Shown here: one piece after another, positions 1 through 7,586 of the stretch
Numbering within the stretch: the stretch's first letter is position 1
Layout of the letters: every line of letters starts with the position of its first letter
Origin: CAYNST01 sp964399955
Lineage (GTDB): Bacteria; Pseudomonadota; Gammaproteobacteria; Pseudomonadales; Cellvibrionaceae
Direction: 5' to 3'
Assembly: GCA_964399955.1 (NCBI GenBank)
Contig: CAYNST010000026.1
Coordinates: forward strand, 1-37,757
Length of the DNA: 37,757 nucleotides
Translations under genes and position numbers: made by a program
The notes under the pieces: model-generated
Databases searched by the model: none
What the model was told of the DNA's origin: nothing
Seen by the model: the letters and a program-made list of their open reading frames with translations, nothing else

Positions 1-1
1 A

Positions 2-76
2 ATTGGCGAGTTTTCAGGTGCAACAGAGGCGATGATGAAACGTCAACAGACCCTAACATTGAGCAATCAACAATGA
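2..76 (+). CDS. Possible C-terminal end of an upstream gene (partial)
   Basis: A reading frame entering from the left edge stays open for 24 codons and stops with TGA at 74-76. That stop overlaps the ATG of kdsC in an ATGA arrangement, the same coupling seen between kdsC and lptC, which is the main reason to suspect a real upstream gene. In related genomes the gene before kdsC is often kdsD (arabinose-5-phosphate isomerase), but the few residues visible do not resemble the KdsD C-terminus as I recall it, so I give no function. The frame of kdsC itself is also open to the window edge, so this call is weak. Confidence 0.3.
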   Translation: MGEFSGATEAMMKRQQTLTLSNQQ

Positions 77-609
77 CAACAACCGAGCTAAACCTGCGGG
101 CGCGAGACATAAAACTGCTGGTACTGGATGTAGACGGCGTTCTTACCGACGGCAGGCTGTATCTGGGGGCAGACGGCGCCGAATGGAAAGCCTTTCACAC
201 ACTGGACGGACACGGCATCAAGTTGTTGCAGCGTTCAGGCGTGAAGGTCGCCATTGTCACTGGGCGTGAGAGCCAGGCGGTTGCACTCCGCGCCCGCGGA
301 CTGGGCATAGAGCTGCTGCGTCAGGGCCGTGAAGACAAGTGGCAAGCTCTGCAGGAGATCATTGCCGAGCAGTATTTTGAGCCCGGCCAGATCGCCTGCA
401 TGGGAGACGACTACCCGGACCTGACCATCATGCAGCGCGTGCGCCTGGCCCTCACCGTGCCCAATGCGCATCCGGAGGTGCAGCGACGATCGCACTGGCA
501 AAGTCAAGCCTGCGGCGGAATGGGTGCCGTGCGCGAAGCCTGCGATATGATCATGCGGGCCCAGGGCACCTTTGACGCAGCCTTGACCCCCTACCTGCAT
601 AACTCATGA
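73..609 (+). CDS. kdsC: 3-deoxy-D-manno-octulosonate-8-phosphate phosphatase KdsC
   Basis: This cytoplasmic HAD-family phosphatase removes phosphate from KDO-8-phosphate to give KDO, the inner-core sugar of lipopolysaccharide. The 178-residue length is typical. The HAD nucleophile motif DVDGVLTDG places the two catalytic aspartates at D19 and D21. FHTLDGHGIK follows, as in the C0-type tetrameric KdsC proteins, and the metal-binding GDD lies at 111-113. The C-terminal RAQGTFD is also characteristic. Its last codons overlap the lptC start (ATGA at 606-609), so the two are translationally coupled. The frame is open upstream of the chosen ATG; this start was kept because it matches the family length and gives an ATGA overlap with a possible upstream gene. 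Confidence 0.95.
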   Translation: MTTTELNLRARDIKLLVLDVDGVLTDGRLYLGADGAEWKAFHTLDGHGIKLLQRSGVKVAIVTGRESQAVALRARGLGIELLRQGREDKWQALQEIIAEQYFEPGQIACMGDDYPDLTIMQRVRLALTVPNAHPEVQRRSHWQSQACGGMGAVREACDMIMRAQGTFDAALTPYLHNS

Positions 610-1187
610 AAAACAACTGGCTCTACATTGCCATCATTGCCGGTCTGGTAGGTGTTGCCCTGCTGATGTGGGAGACACCGCCGCAGTCGCTGCTGTCACC
701 GGGAGACGACCCCGGCGGTGGCGGCCCTCAAACCTACGCGGTCATCGAGCAGGCGCACTCGCGACACTATGACGCCGAGGGCCGGATAAGTTACGAATTT
801 GTCGCCCGCACGCTTTACCATTTCAGGTACGACCTGGCGCGGGTCAGCGAGGGCGATTACACCACACTGGACCACCCCCAGCTAACGCTCTATGCCGGTG
901 ACCGGCTTTGGTACCTGACTGCCGAACGCGGCCAGGTAACGGAGTTTGGTGCCGTACTGACCCTGCGCGGCCAGGTGCGCATATGGCGGCCGGACGAGGA
1001 TAATGAAGTGGAGCTGACCACCAGCAAATTGATTGTCAGGCCTCACGCGAAAACCGCCGAGACCGATGTCGAAGTCAAACTGCAGTCACCGCAAGGTGCC
1101 CTTGAAGCCATAGGAATGAACGTCGACTTGAACACTCAACAAATAAAGCTAAACCAGTCCGTGCGAGGGTACCATGAGCCCATTTAG
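606..1187 (+). CDS. lptC: LPS export protein LptC
   Basis: LptC is the bitopic inner-membrane member of the Lpt bridge. It receives LPS from LptB2FG and hands it to LptA. The 193-residue product has a short cytoplasmic start (MKNN), one membrane segment at about residues 5-22, and a periplasmic beta-jellyroll domain. The periplasmic part shows the family pattern of a polar linker followed by alternating beta strands (YEFVARTLYHFR, LTLYAGDRLWYL). It starts inside the kdsC stop codon and its 3' end overlaps lptA by 14 nt, so kdsC-lptC-lptA-lptB reads as one operon. Identity rests on context and fold pattern, because LptC sequences are poorly conserved. Confidence 0.9.
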   Translation: MKNNWLYIAIIAGLVGVALLMWETPPQSLLSPGDDPGGGGPQTYAVIEQAHSRHYDAEGRISYEFVARTLYHFRYDLARVSEGDYTTLDHPQLTLYAGDRLWYLTAERGQVTEFGAVLTLRGQVRIWRPDEDNEVELTTSKLIVRPHAKTAETDVEVKLQSPQGALEAIGMNVDLNTQQIKLNQSVRGYHEPI

Positions 1188-1722
1188 TATCAGAGCCTGG
1201 CTGACGACACTGCTGCTCAGCCTTGCACTCGCCCCTTTGGCCCATGGGCTTCCCAGCGACCGCGAGCAACCCATTACCATTCAGTCCAACAGCGCCGAGC
1301 GCGACGAACTGAAAGGCACCACGACTTACGCCGGCAATGTCATCATGCAGCAGGGCTCCATGCGTATTCAGGCGCACGAGGTGGTGATCTACAGCACCCG
1401 CAGCAAAGTATCCCAGATTGTTGCGGTGGGCGAACCCGCCCGCTACGAGCAAAAGCCCAGCGAGGACGAGGGCCTGGTAGTGGCTCAGGCGCGCCGGATC
1501 GAATACAACATCAGCCAGGAAACCCTACACCTGATCAACGGCGCATCCCTGCAGCAGGAAGGCACCAGTCTTTCCGGCAACCGCATCGACTACGATGTGC
1601 GACAGTCCGTGGTAAAAGCCGGCAGTGACGCGCAGGAAACCGAGCGGGTGCGCATGGTCATTCCGGCCCGCTCGCTCAGGTACGGCAATGACGACGATGA
1701 CAACAGCGAGAGCGAAGACTAA
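1174..1722 (+). CDS. lptA: LPS transport periplasmic protein LptA
   Basis: LptA forms the periplasmic beta-jellyroll bridge between LptC and outer-membrane LptD. The 182-residue precursor begins with a signal peptide (charged start, hydrophobic core to about residue 22, cleavage near LAHG-LP). The mature start QPITIQSNSAERDELKG and the motif TTYAGNVIMQQGSMRI are typical OstA/LptA features. The C-terminus is unusually acidic, ending in a run of D, S and E residues after about residue 170; the function of this tail is unknown. The gene overlaps lptC by 14 nt and is followed by lptB after 3 nt. Confidence 0.93.
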   Translation: MSPFSIRAWLTTLLLSLALAPLAHGLPSDREQPITIQSNSAERDELKGTTTYAGNVIMQQGSMRIQAHEVVIYSTRSKVSQIVAVGEPARYEQKPSEDEGLVVAQARRIEYNISQETLHLINGASLQQEGTSLSGNRIDYDVRQSVVKAGSDAQETERVRMVIPARSLRYGNDDDDNSESED

Positions 1723-1725
1723 CCC

Positions 1726-2451
1726 ATGGCCACACTCGAAGCACACCACCTGGCCAAGAGCTATAAGTCTCGCAAGGTTATCATCGACGTCTCCATGACC
1801 GTTGAATCCAATCAGATTGTTGGGCTTCTGGGCCCCAACGGCGCAGGCAAAACCACTTGTTTCTACATGATCGCAGGCCTGGTCGCCGCCGATCGTGGCT
1901 CGGTGTTCATCAACGGTCAGGATGTCACCCGCCTGCCCATACACGGGCGTGCCCGCGCCGGCCTCAGCTACCTGCCCCAGGAAGCCTCGGTGTTTCGCAA
2001 ATTGACCGTCGCAGACAACATCCTGGCCATTCTGGAAACCCGCAAAGGGTTGGACCGCAAGCAGCGCAAAGCGGAGCTTGACCAGCTGCTGGCCGAGTTT
2101 CACATCGAGCACTTGCGCAACAACCTGGGCATGTCCCTGTCCGGTGGTGAGCGACGCCGGGTAGAGATTGCCCGCGCCATTGCCACCAACCCCACCTTCA
2201 TTTTATTGGACGAGCCCTTCGCCGGCGTTGACCCCATCTCGGTCAGCGACATCAAAACCATTGTCAGCCACCTTAAAAACCGCGGCCTGGGCGTCTTGAT
2301 CACCGATCACAATGTGCGCGAAACTCTCGATATCTGCGAAAAAGCGTATATAGTCAGCGAGGGCACTATTATTGCTGAAGGCGCTCCGCAGACCATCCTG
2401 TCAAACAAAAAGGTAAGAGATGTCTACCTGGGCGAGAACTTCCGCCTCTGA
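1726..2451 (+). CDS. lptB: LPS export ABC transporter ATPase LptB
   Basis: LptB is the cytoplasmic ATPase that powers LPS extraction by LptFG. The 241-residue protein has every ABC motif: Walker A GPNGAGKT at 36-43, signature LSGGE at 138-142, Walker B ending in D162 with catalytic E163, and the H-loop within LITDHNVRETL. FYMIAGL and YLPQEASVFRKL are LptB-typical sequences around the Q-loop. It is the last gene of the kdsC-lptCAB run; rpoN follows after 188 nt with a promoter of its own. Confidence 0.97.
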   Translation: MATLEAHHLAKSYKSRKVIIDVSMTVESNQIVGLLGPNGAGKTTCFYMIAGLVAADRGSVFINGQDVTRLPIHGRARAGLSYLPQEASVFRKLTVADNILAILETRKGLDRKQRKAELDQLLAEFHIEHLRNNLGMSLSGGERRRVEIARAIATNPTFILLDEPFAGVDPISVSDIKTIVSHLKNRGLGVLITDHNVRETLDICEKAYIVSEGTIIAEGAPQTILSNKKVRDVYLGENFRL

Positions 2452-2558
2452 ACCGGCACGGTCAAGCCAAAGGTCACAAGCCGTCGTAAGCCTCCTTGAC
2501 AAATCGAAAATCTCGTGTCAACTGGCCCAAACTTTGCTTATTTATATTCAGGAAACGA

Positions 2559-2587
2559 TTGCTTGTAGCGACGGGGATGACTAGAAT
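2559..2587 (+). promoter_or_regulatory. Candidate sigma-70 promoter for rpoN
   Basis: TTGCTT at 2559-2564 and TAGAAT at 2582-2587 are separated by exactly 17 nt. They match the -35 and -10 consensus at 4 of 6 and 5 of 6 positions. Transcription would begin near 2594, giving a leader of about 45 nt before the rpoN ATG. It lies in the only sizeable gap (188 nt) of the lpt-rpoN block, so rpoN is probably expressed at least partly independently of the lpt genes. Confidence 0.5.
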
Positions 2588-2639
2588 TAAGGCATGAAGT
2601 GTGGGTGAGTCGTCCAAAACCTAAGGGTATGACAGTCGC

Positions 2640-4157
2640 ATGAAGCAGTCTTTGCAACTCAAACTTGGTCAGCAGTTGACCATGACCCCTCAGCTACAGC
2701 AAGCCATCAGGCTGTTGCAGCTTTCCACTCTTGATCTGCAAAATGAAATCCAGGAAGCTCTGGAAAACAACCCCATGCTGGAGGTTTCGGACGACGGTCT
2801 GGACGGTGAACCGATGGACGCCGGAGAAACCACCGAGCGCGTCACCGAGTCAGGCAGCGAGTCCCAGACGCTGGAAAACAGCTCCCTCTCCGACGGCGAC
2901 ACCACCGTTGCCGGTGCCGATGTGGAAGCCGACTGGAACACCGACATCCCCTCGGATCTTGCGGTGGATACCAGTTGGGATGACATCTACCAAAGCGCGT
3001 CCTCCGGAACCGGGCTGTCACGGCCGGATTCCGATGACATGGATTTTGAATCGCGCCGTGGCACCTCCGAATCTCTGCAGGATTATCTTAGCTGGCAGTT
3101 GAACCTCACCCCTATGTCCGATCGCGACCGCCTGGTGGCGGAGGCCATCATTGATGGTGTGGGACCGAGCGGCATGCTGGTACAGAGCATCGAGGAGATC
3201 TGGCAAGGCGCTCAAGCCGAATGCGAAGACCTGGAGCTGGATGAGGTGATTGCCACACTGCACCGAGTCCAGCAGTTTGACCCCCCGGGTGTGGCCAGTC
3301 AGAATCTCTCGGAATGCCTGCTCATACAACTGCGGCAGATGAGCACCACGGAACCCGGCTACACCGTCGCGGTAAATCTGGTGCAGAACTATTTGCCATT
3401 GTTGGGCAGCCGCGACTTCAAACAGTTGATGCGCAAGCTCAAGGTCAAGGAATCCGAATTGCAGGAGGCCATTCGGCTGATTCAGAGCCTGAATCCGCGG
3501 CCGGGTGAAATGATCGGCGAAGACACCACCGAGTACATCGTGCCGGATGTCTTCGTCAAAAAAGAGAACAACCGCTGGATGGTTCAGCTGAACCCCGAGA
3601 TTGCCCCCAAGCTTCGCATCAACGGCGATTACGCCTCTTTGGTCAAGCGCGCAGACAGCAGCAGTGACAATACCTTTCTGCGGGACAACCTGCAGGAGGC
3701 GCGCTGGTTCATCAAAAGCCTGCAAAGCCGCAACGAGACGCTGCTGAAGGTGTCTACCTGTATTGTTGACAAGCAGCAGGGCTTTCTGGAGCATGGCCCG
3801 GAGGCCATGAAGCCCATGGTACTGCACGATGTTGCCGAAATAGTGGAAATGCATGAATCCACTATTTCCCGGGTGACGACGCAGAAGTTCATGCACACAC
3901 CGCAGGGCATTTACGAACTGAAGTATTTTTTCTCCAGCCATGTCAGCACCGAATCCGGCGGAGAATGTTCATCAACGGCTATAAGAGCTATCATTAAGAA
4001 GCTGGTTGCCGCCGAAAACCCCCGCAAACCCTTGAGTGATTCCAAAATCACCGGTCTGCTGGAGCAACAAGGCATACAGGTGGCACGACGCACCATTGCC
4101 AAGTACCGAGAGTCTCTGGGCATTGCGCCGTCAAATGAGCGCAAACGCCTGGTGTGA
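2640..4157 (+). CDS. rpoN: RNA polymerase sigma-54 factor RpoN
   Basis: Sigma-54 directs RNA polymerase to -24/-12 promoters and needs AAA+ activators. The 505-residue protein has the glutamine/leucine-rich region I at the N-terminus (LKLGQQLTMTPQLQQAIRLL, then ALENNPMLE). An acidic, Ser/Thr-rich region II linker covers about residues 45-140 and is somewhat long. Core-binding and DNA-binding regions follow, and the C-terminal RpoN box ARRTIAKYRE is at 482-491. The activator-interaction and -24-binding elements therefore all appear intact. The ribosome-binding site AAGGG lies rather far (about 12 nt) from the ATG. The next gene is ptsN, without the usual hpf between them. Confidence 0.97.
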   Translation: MKQSLQLKLGQQLTMTPQLQQAIRLLQLSTLDLQNEIQEALENNPMLEVSDDGLDGEPMDAGETTERVTESGSESQTLENSSLSDGDTTVAGADVEADWNTDIPSDLAVDTSWDDIYQSASSGTGLSRPDSDDMDFESRRGTSESLQDYLSWQLNLTPMSDRDRLVAEAIIDGVGPSGMLVQSIEEIWQGAQAECEDLELDEVIATLHRVQQFDPPGVASQNLSECLLIQLRQMSTTEPGYTVAVNLVQNYLPLLGSRDFKQLMRKLKVKESELQEAIRLIQSLNPRPGEMIGEDTTEYIVPDVFVKKENNRWMVQLNPEIAPKLRINGDYASLVKRADSSSDNTFLRDNLQEARWFIKSLQSRNETLLKVSTCIVDKQQGFLEHGPEAMKPMVLHDVAEIVEMHESTISRVTTQKFMHTPQGIYELKYFFSSHVSTESGGECSSTAIRAIIKKLVAAENPRKPLSDSKITGLLEQQGIQVARRTIAKYRESLGIAPSNERKRLV

Positions 4158-4255
4158 GCAGCCGAATCATCGTCGGGGCGCCGCAGCCCGCTCGAGACAT
4201 TCAGCTTAGCCATTCGCAATCAGAACGACAGCCGTCGTAAGATGTTGTAACTGAC

Positions 4256-4714
4256 ATGACACCGATCGAATCCATACTGACCACCCAACGCACGCTTTGC
4301 CAAGCGACCTGCAACAGCAAGAAGCGCACCTTTGAAGTCCTGGCCGAGCTGATTGCCAGCGGCACCGATGACCTCAAAGCCGAAGACCTGTTTGAAATGC
4401 TGGTTGCCCGGGAGCGCTTGGGATCAACGGGAATTGGCTCGGGCATTGCCATCCCGCACTGCCGCTGCAAAGGGTTGGATACCACCGTAGGGGCACTGAT
4501 GACGCTGGAAAACCCTGTGCACTTTGACGCGGCCGACGGTCAACCGGTAGACCTGGTATTTGCCATGCTGGTGCCGGAAAACGCAGAGGCCCAGCACCTG
4601 CAGACTCTTGCCGCGCTGGCCGAGGCACTGCAGCAAAGCAGTTTTGTGGACTCGTTGCGTCAGGCGGGGAATCGCGAGGCACTCTACCGCGCCGCCATCA
4701 GCGCACCTATCTGA
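4256..4714 (+). CDS. ptsN: Nitrogen-regulatory PTS component EIIA-Ntr (PtsN)
   Basis: PtsN is the terminal phosphoacceptor of the nitrogen PTS (PtsP-NPr-PtsN), which regulates potassium transport, stress responses and other targets by protein-protein contact rather than by sugar uptake. The 152-residue protein is a single EIIA domain of the fructose/mannitol type. The phosphorylated histidine is H68 in GIAIPHCR, preceded by the usual RERLGSTGIGSG. Its partner npr lies two genes downstream. The Shine-Dalgarno sequence is weak. The 98 nt upstream lack hpf but contain a 12-mer also found upstream of rpoN. Confidence 0.95.
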   Translation: MTPIESILTTQRTLCQATCNSKKRTFEVLAELIASGTDDLKAEDLFEMLVARERLGSTGIGSGIAIPHCRCKGLDTTVGALMTLENPVHFDAADGQPVDLVFAMLVPENAEAQHLQTLAALAEALQQSSFVDSLRQAGNREALYRAAISAPI

Positions 4715-4744
4715 TCCACCCCAAGGCTACTTCAGGAAACTTGC

Positions 4745-5620
4745 ATGCAGTTTGTGGTAATGAGTGGGCGTTCCGGCTCTGGCAAATCAACGGCGCTGCA
4801 GCTCCTGGAAGACGCGGGTTTCACCTGCGTCGACAACCTGCCGGTTGGCCTGTTGCCGGCCTTGACCATTCAGCTGGTGAACGCGTCGGAGGGTCAGTCC
4901 ATCAAGTTTGCGGTGGGCATAGATGCCCGCAATATGGGCGGTGACCTGAGTCGTTTCCCGGAAATTTTGGCGTCCATAGAGTCATCGAAAATTGAAGCTC
5001 TGGTAGTCTACCTCGACGCTGCCGATCCGGTGCTGATCAAGCGCTTCAGCGAGACGCGCAGACGGCACCCCTTGACCAACAAGACCACCGGTCTGCCGGA
5101 GGCCCTGCGGGTGGAGTCCAAAATCCTGTACCCGGTCGCCCGATTGGCGGACATCACCATAGACACCAGCAACCTGACCCTGCACGAGCTACGCAGCGTT
5201 ATCAAAAAAAAGGTTGTCGGCAGCGAGACGCCCGGTATAGCGGTGGTATTTGAGTCCTTCGGCTTCAAGTATGGTGTGCCGGTGGATGCAGATTTTGTCT
5301 TCGATGTACGCTGTCTGCCCAATCCCTACTGGCAGAGTGAGCTGCGGCTACTGAGCGGGCGCGAGCCCAGGGTGGTGGAGTTTCTTGAACAGCAACCGCA
5401 GGTGGAGGCAATGTTCAAAGACATTGCGGATTTCATTGCCAAATGGCTGCCGCAGTATGAGCACAACAATCGCAGCTACTTGACCATTGCCATTGGCTGC
5501 ACAGGCGGCATGCACCGTTCGGTGTACCTCGCAGAGCGTCTCAGCGTTTTTTTCAAAGAGCGTTTCGACAACGTACAAATTCGTCATCGGCAGCTGGCGG
5601 GCAGCGCACCCATAGAATAA
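4745..5620 (+). CDS. rapZ: RNase adapter protein RapZ
   Basis: RapZ is a nucleotide-binding protein. In enterobacteria it senses glucosamine-6-phosphate and guides RNase E to the small RNA GlmZ; in other gammaproteobacteria the targets are less clear. The 291-residue length is normal. The N-terminal P-loop GRSGSGKS is at 8-15, followed by ALQLLEDAGFTCVDNLP. The Walker-B-like VVYLDAAD lies near residue 83. The C-terminal domain has FGFKYGVP, DVRCLPNPYW and the conserved IGCTGGMHRSVYLAERL. It starts 30 nt after ptsN with AGGAAA upstream. An intergenic repeat copy separates it from npr. Confidence 0.96.
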   Translation: MQFVVMSGRSGSGKSTALQLLEDAGFTCVDNLPVGLLPALTIQLVNASEGQSIKFAVGIDARNMGGDLSRFPEILASIESSKIEALVVYLDAADPVLIKRFSETRRRHPLTNKTTGLPEALRVESKILYPVARLADITIDTSNLTLHELRSVIKKKVVGSETPGIAVVFESFGFKYGVPVDADFVFDVRCLPNPYWQSELRLLSGREPRVVEFLEQQPQVEAMFKDIADFIAKWLPQYEHNNRSYLTIAIGCTGGMHRSVYLAERLSVFFKERFDNVQIRHRQLAGSAPIE

Positions 5621-5661
5621 TGTAAGAATTCAGCTAACCCGGGACTGCTCTGGCTCTGATT

Positions 5662-5823
5662 GCGTCCGAATCTGTGCCGAGCCGGGCAAAGTATGTGAGA
5701 TCACACGCGTGAGGATTGCGCACACCCAGTGCTGCACCCCGTCGGGGTCGCTGCGGGCGCTTCATCCTATTGCAGGCAGGATGGGCACCATTGTTGAACG
5801 CAGGTATGGGCGAATTCGGGCGT
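5662..5823 (+). repeat. 162-bp intergenic element, copy A (inverted ends)
   Basis: This segment between rapZ and npr matches 34869-35030 in the same orientation and with exactly the same length. I counted 56 identical bases of 78 over 5661-5738 without gaps; the 3' third also aligns (CCATT...CGCAG...TGGG...TTCGG). The ends form an imperfect inverted repeat, GCGTCCGAA at 5662-5670 and TTCGGGCGT at 5815-5823 (7 of 9 pair). A GC hairpin CCCCGTCGGGG at 5737-5747 has a counterpart in copy B. No open frame in it resembles a known protein. It could be a miniature mobile element remnant or a structured RNA leader of npr. Confidence 0.7.
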
Positions 5824-5876
5824 GAGCCTGATAGTTACAGAATAATCCGGTTATCATCAAGGCATCAGCTACGTTT

Positions 5877-6146
5877 ATGGTCAGTGCAGAAGCGGTCATT
5901 TGCAACAAGCTCGGCTTACACGCACGGGCAGCTTCCAAGTTCGTCAATGTGAGCGGCCGCTATTCCTGTGATTTGAAAGTAAGCTGCAATGGCAAGACCA
6001 TTGATGGCAAAAGCATCATGGCGCTGATGCTGCTGGCCGCCTCCAAGGGCACGACCATCGTGATACTTGCCGACGGCGAAGACGAACAGGAAGCTGTCTC
6101 TTCTCTGTTGACGCTTATCAACAACAAATTTGATGAAGGCGAATAG
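5877..6146 (+). CDS. ptsO: Phosphocarrier protein NPr (HPr family, nitrogen PTS)
   Basis: NPr relays phosphate from EI-Ntr (PtsP) to PtsN. The 89-residue protein has the HPr active site NKLGLHARAAS with H15. The residue after the active-site Arg is Ala rather than the Pro of sugar-type HPr, which is usual for NPr. The second conserved site GKSIMALM carries Ser46. It closes the rpoN-ptsN-rapZ-npr cluster. The Shine-Dalgarno AAGG is weak and distant. The preceding 256 nt hold repeat copy A, so expression may differ from that of rapZ. Confidence 0.95.
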   Translation: MVSAEAVICNKLGLHARAASKFVNVSGRYSCDLKVSCNGKTIDGKSIMALMLLAASKGTTIVILADGEDEQEAVSSLLTLINNKFDEGE

Positions 6147-6254
6147 CGGCGGACACCCGTGCTCGCTGAGTTCACTTGTTCTCAAAATCCCCAAATTCCC
6201 GGCACGGCCACCGCCGGCCAGCGCCCACTGCAGGCCCCCAAAACAGAACAATCT

Positions 6255-6791
6255 ATGACAGCTATTGACGATATTCCAGCGCAGACCGAAGTCGATGATC
6301 GGCCGCCCAGCAAGTCGCAGCTAAAGCGTGATGCACACGAGCTGCAGGACCTGGCCACCCGGCTGACAGAGCTGAATCAGGAAGATCTGGCGCGTGTGCC
6401 TCTGACACCGGAGCTGGCCCGCGCCATCAACGACACGCGCAGCATCCACAAGCGCGAAGCGCTGCGTCGTCACCGGCAGTACCTGGGCAAATTGATGCGC
6501 AACGCCGACCACGAGGGAATTGCCCAGGCGTTGCAACAGATGTCGGATCAGCACAATCGCCTCACTCGCCTGCTGCACGTGATGGAGCGCTGGAGAGATG
6601 AACTGATTGGCGGCGACGAGCAGGACGTTACCCGCTTTGTGGAGGAGTTTCCGCAGGTGGACCGTCAGCAATTGCGTCAATTGGTGCGCAGCGCCAAATC
6701 GGAAGCTGCAGCCAAAAAGCCACCGGCCAGTGCACGCAAGCTGTTTCGTCTGATCCGCGAAGAGCTGGGGCGGGAAGAAGGCGGTGCCTGA
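6255..6791 (+). CDS. darP: Ribosome biogenesis factor DarP (YjgA family, DUF615)
   Basis: YjgA/DarP associates with late 50S ribosomal precursors and helps maturation of the large subunit. The 178-residue protein is highly charged and helical, with the family signatures PPSKSQLKRDAHELQDLA near the start and EALRRHRQYLGKLMR in the middle. A C-terminal helical region rich in Arg and Lys follows. The start at 6255 was chosen because it precedes the conserved region by a normal distance; the frame stays open further upstream but without family resemblance. In Pseudomonas this gene sits between tldD and pmbA; here neither is present. It converges on msrB with only 12 nt between the stops. Confidence 0.92.
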   Translation: MTAIDDIPAQTEVDDRPPSKSQLKRDAHELQDLATRLTELNQEDLARVPLTPELARAINDTRSIHKREALRRHRQYLGKLMRNADHEGIAQALQQMSDQHNRLTRLLHVMERWRDELIGGDEQDVTRFVEEFPQVDRQQLRQLVRSAKSEAAAKKPPASARKLFRLIREELGREEGGA

Positions 6792-6803
6792 ACGGGAAAC
6801 CTG

Positions 6804-7349
6804 CTAGAGCTGCTCCTGCTGCGCCGGCACAAACTCCAGAGCACGCGAATTAATGCAGTATCGCAGGCCGGTCGGCGCTGGGCCATCCTCGAATACATGG
6901 CCCAGATGCTCTCCGCACCTGGAGAGGATTTCAACGCGTCGCATGCCCCATTTGTAGTCGGGTTTGAGGATGATGTTGTCCGCGTCGAAGACCTCCCAGA
7001 AACTGGGCCAGCCGGTACCCGAGTCATATTTGTGCTGTGACTTGAACACCGGAATGCGGCATCCCGCAGTGACATAAACGCCCTCTCCTGCGTGTTCATC
7101 ATATTCGCCAGAAAAGGCCCGCTCGGTGCGTTTATCCCAAAGGGTGGCATAGCGGTCCGCCGGTAGCAACTGCCGCCACACTTCCTGAGGAATGGTTTCC
7201 AGTTGCTGCCCCTCTGCTATCAGGCGCCGAGCTTCGTCAGTGGACATATCCACGCGAGTGGTAGCGGTTGCCACAGGTGCGTCGTTGGCACAGCCCAGCG
7301 TCAGCACGCAAGTAGCAAAAACCAGCAATCCAAGGTTTATTCTGGGCAT
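6804..7349 (-). CDS. msrB: Lipoprotein peptide-methionine (R)-S-oxide reductase MsrB
   Basis: MsrB reduces methionine-R-sulfoxide in damaged proteins. The 181-residue precursor begins with a lipoprotein signal peptide ending LTLGC (C20), so it should be exported and membrane-anchored rather than cytoplasmic. The MsrB domain runs from about residue 55, with YDSGTGWPSFW at 108-118, RCGEHLGHVF at 144-153 and the catalytic cysteine C165 in LRYCINS. Two family features are altered. The two zinc CxxC pairs keep only their second cysteines (C97 and C145; the partners are T94 and about L142). The position of the usual resolving cysteine (GCGWPSF) is threonine T112. Recycling must therefore use another cysteine or a direct reductant. 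It is divergent from traF and convergent with darP. Confidence 0.92.
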   Translation of the reverse strand: MPRINLGLLVFATCVLTLGCANDAPVATATTRVDMSTDEARRLIAEGQQLETIPQEVWRQLLPADRYATLWDKRTERAFSGEYDEHAGEGVYVTAGCRIPVFKSQHKYDSGTGWPSFWEVFDADNIILKPDYKWGMRRVEILSRCGEHLGHVFEDGPAPTGLRYCINSRALEFVPAQQEQL

Positions 7350-7586
7350 AATAGAGCGCTCTGGCTGGTGGATTGAAATGGCATCCCGCTATGACCGGAT
7401 TTTGCAGCATAAGTTGGCAGGCGCAGGCAATCAACACAGTACCCCCGTGCCGTCACACAAAGTCATCCTGTGTTGCTGTGGCAATTCAGCTGGCGCCCGG
7501 ATTGGCCCATAGCTGCTTGAGCAATAGGCCCCACCCTGTCGGGAACCGGATGAAACGCCCTTGGGGGCGCGGGATGAGCTGAATAA

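Noticed and set aside
5716..5952. Short open frame on the plus strand running through repeat copy A into npr
   Set aside because: It overlaps npr in another frame, has no ribosome-binding site and lies in a repeat that shows no coding selection.
7353..7362. Perfect 10-bp palindrome AGAGCGCTCT just before msrB
   Set aside because: A palindrome this short is expected by chance in a gap of this size with noticeable probability; no partner site seen.
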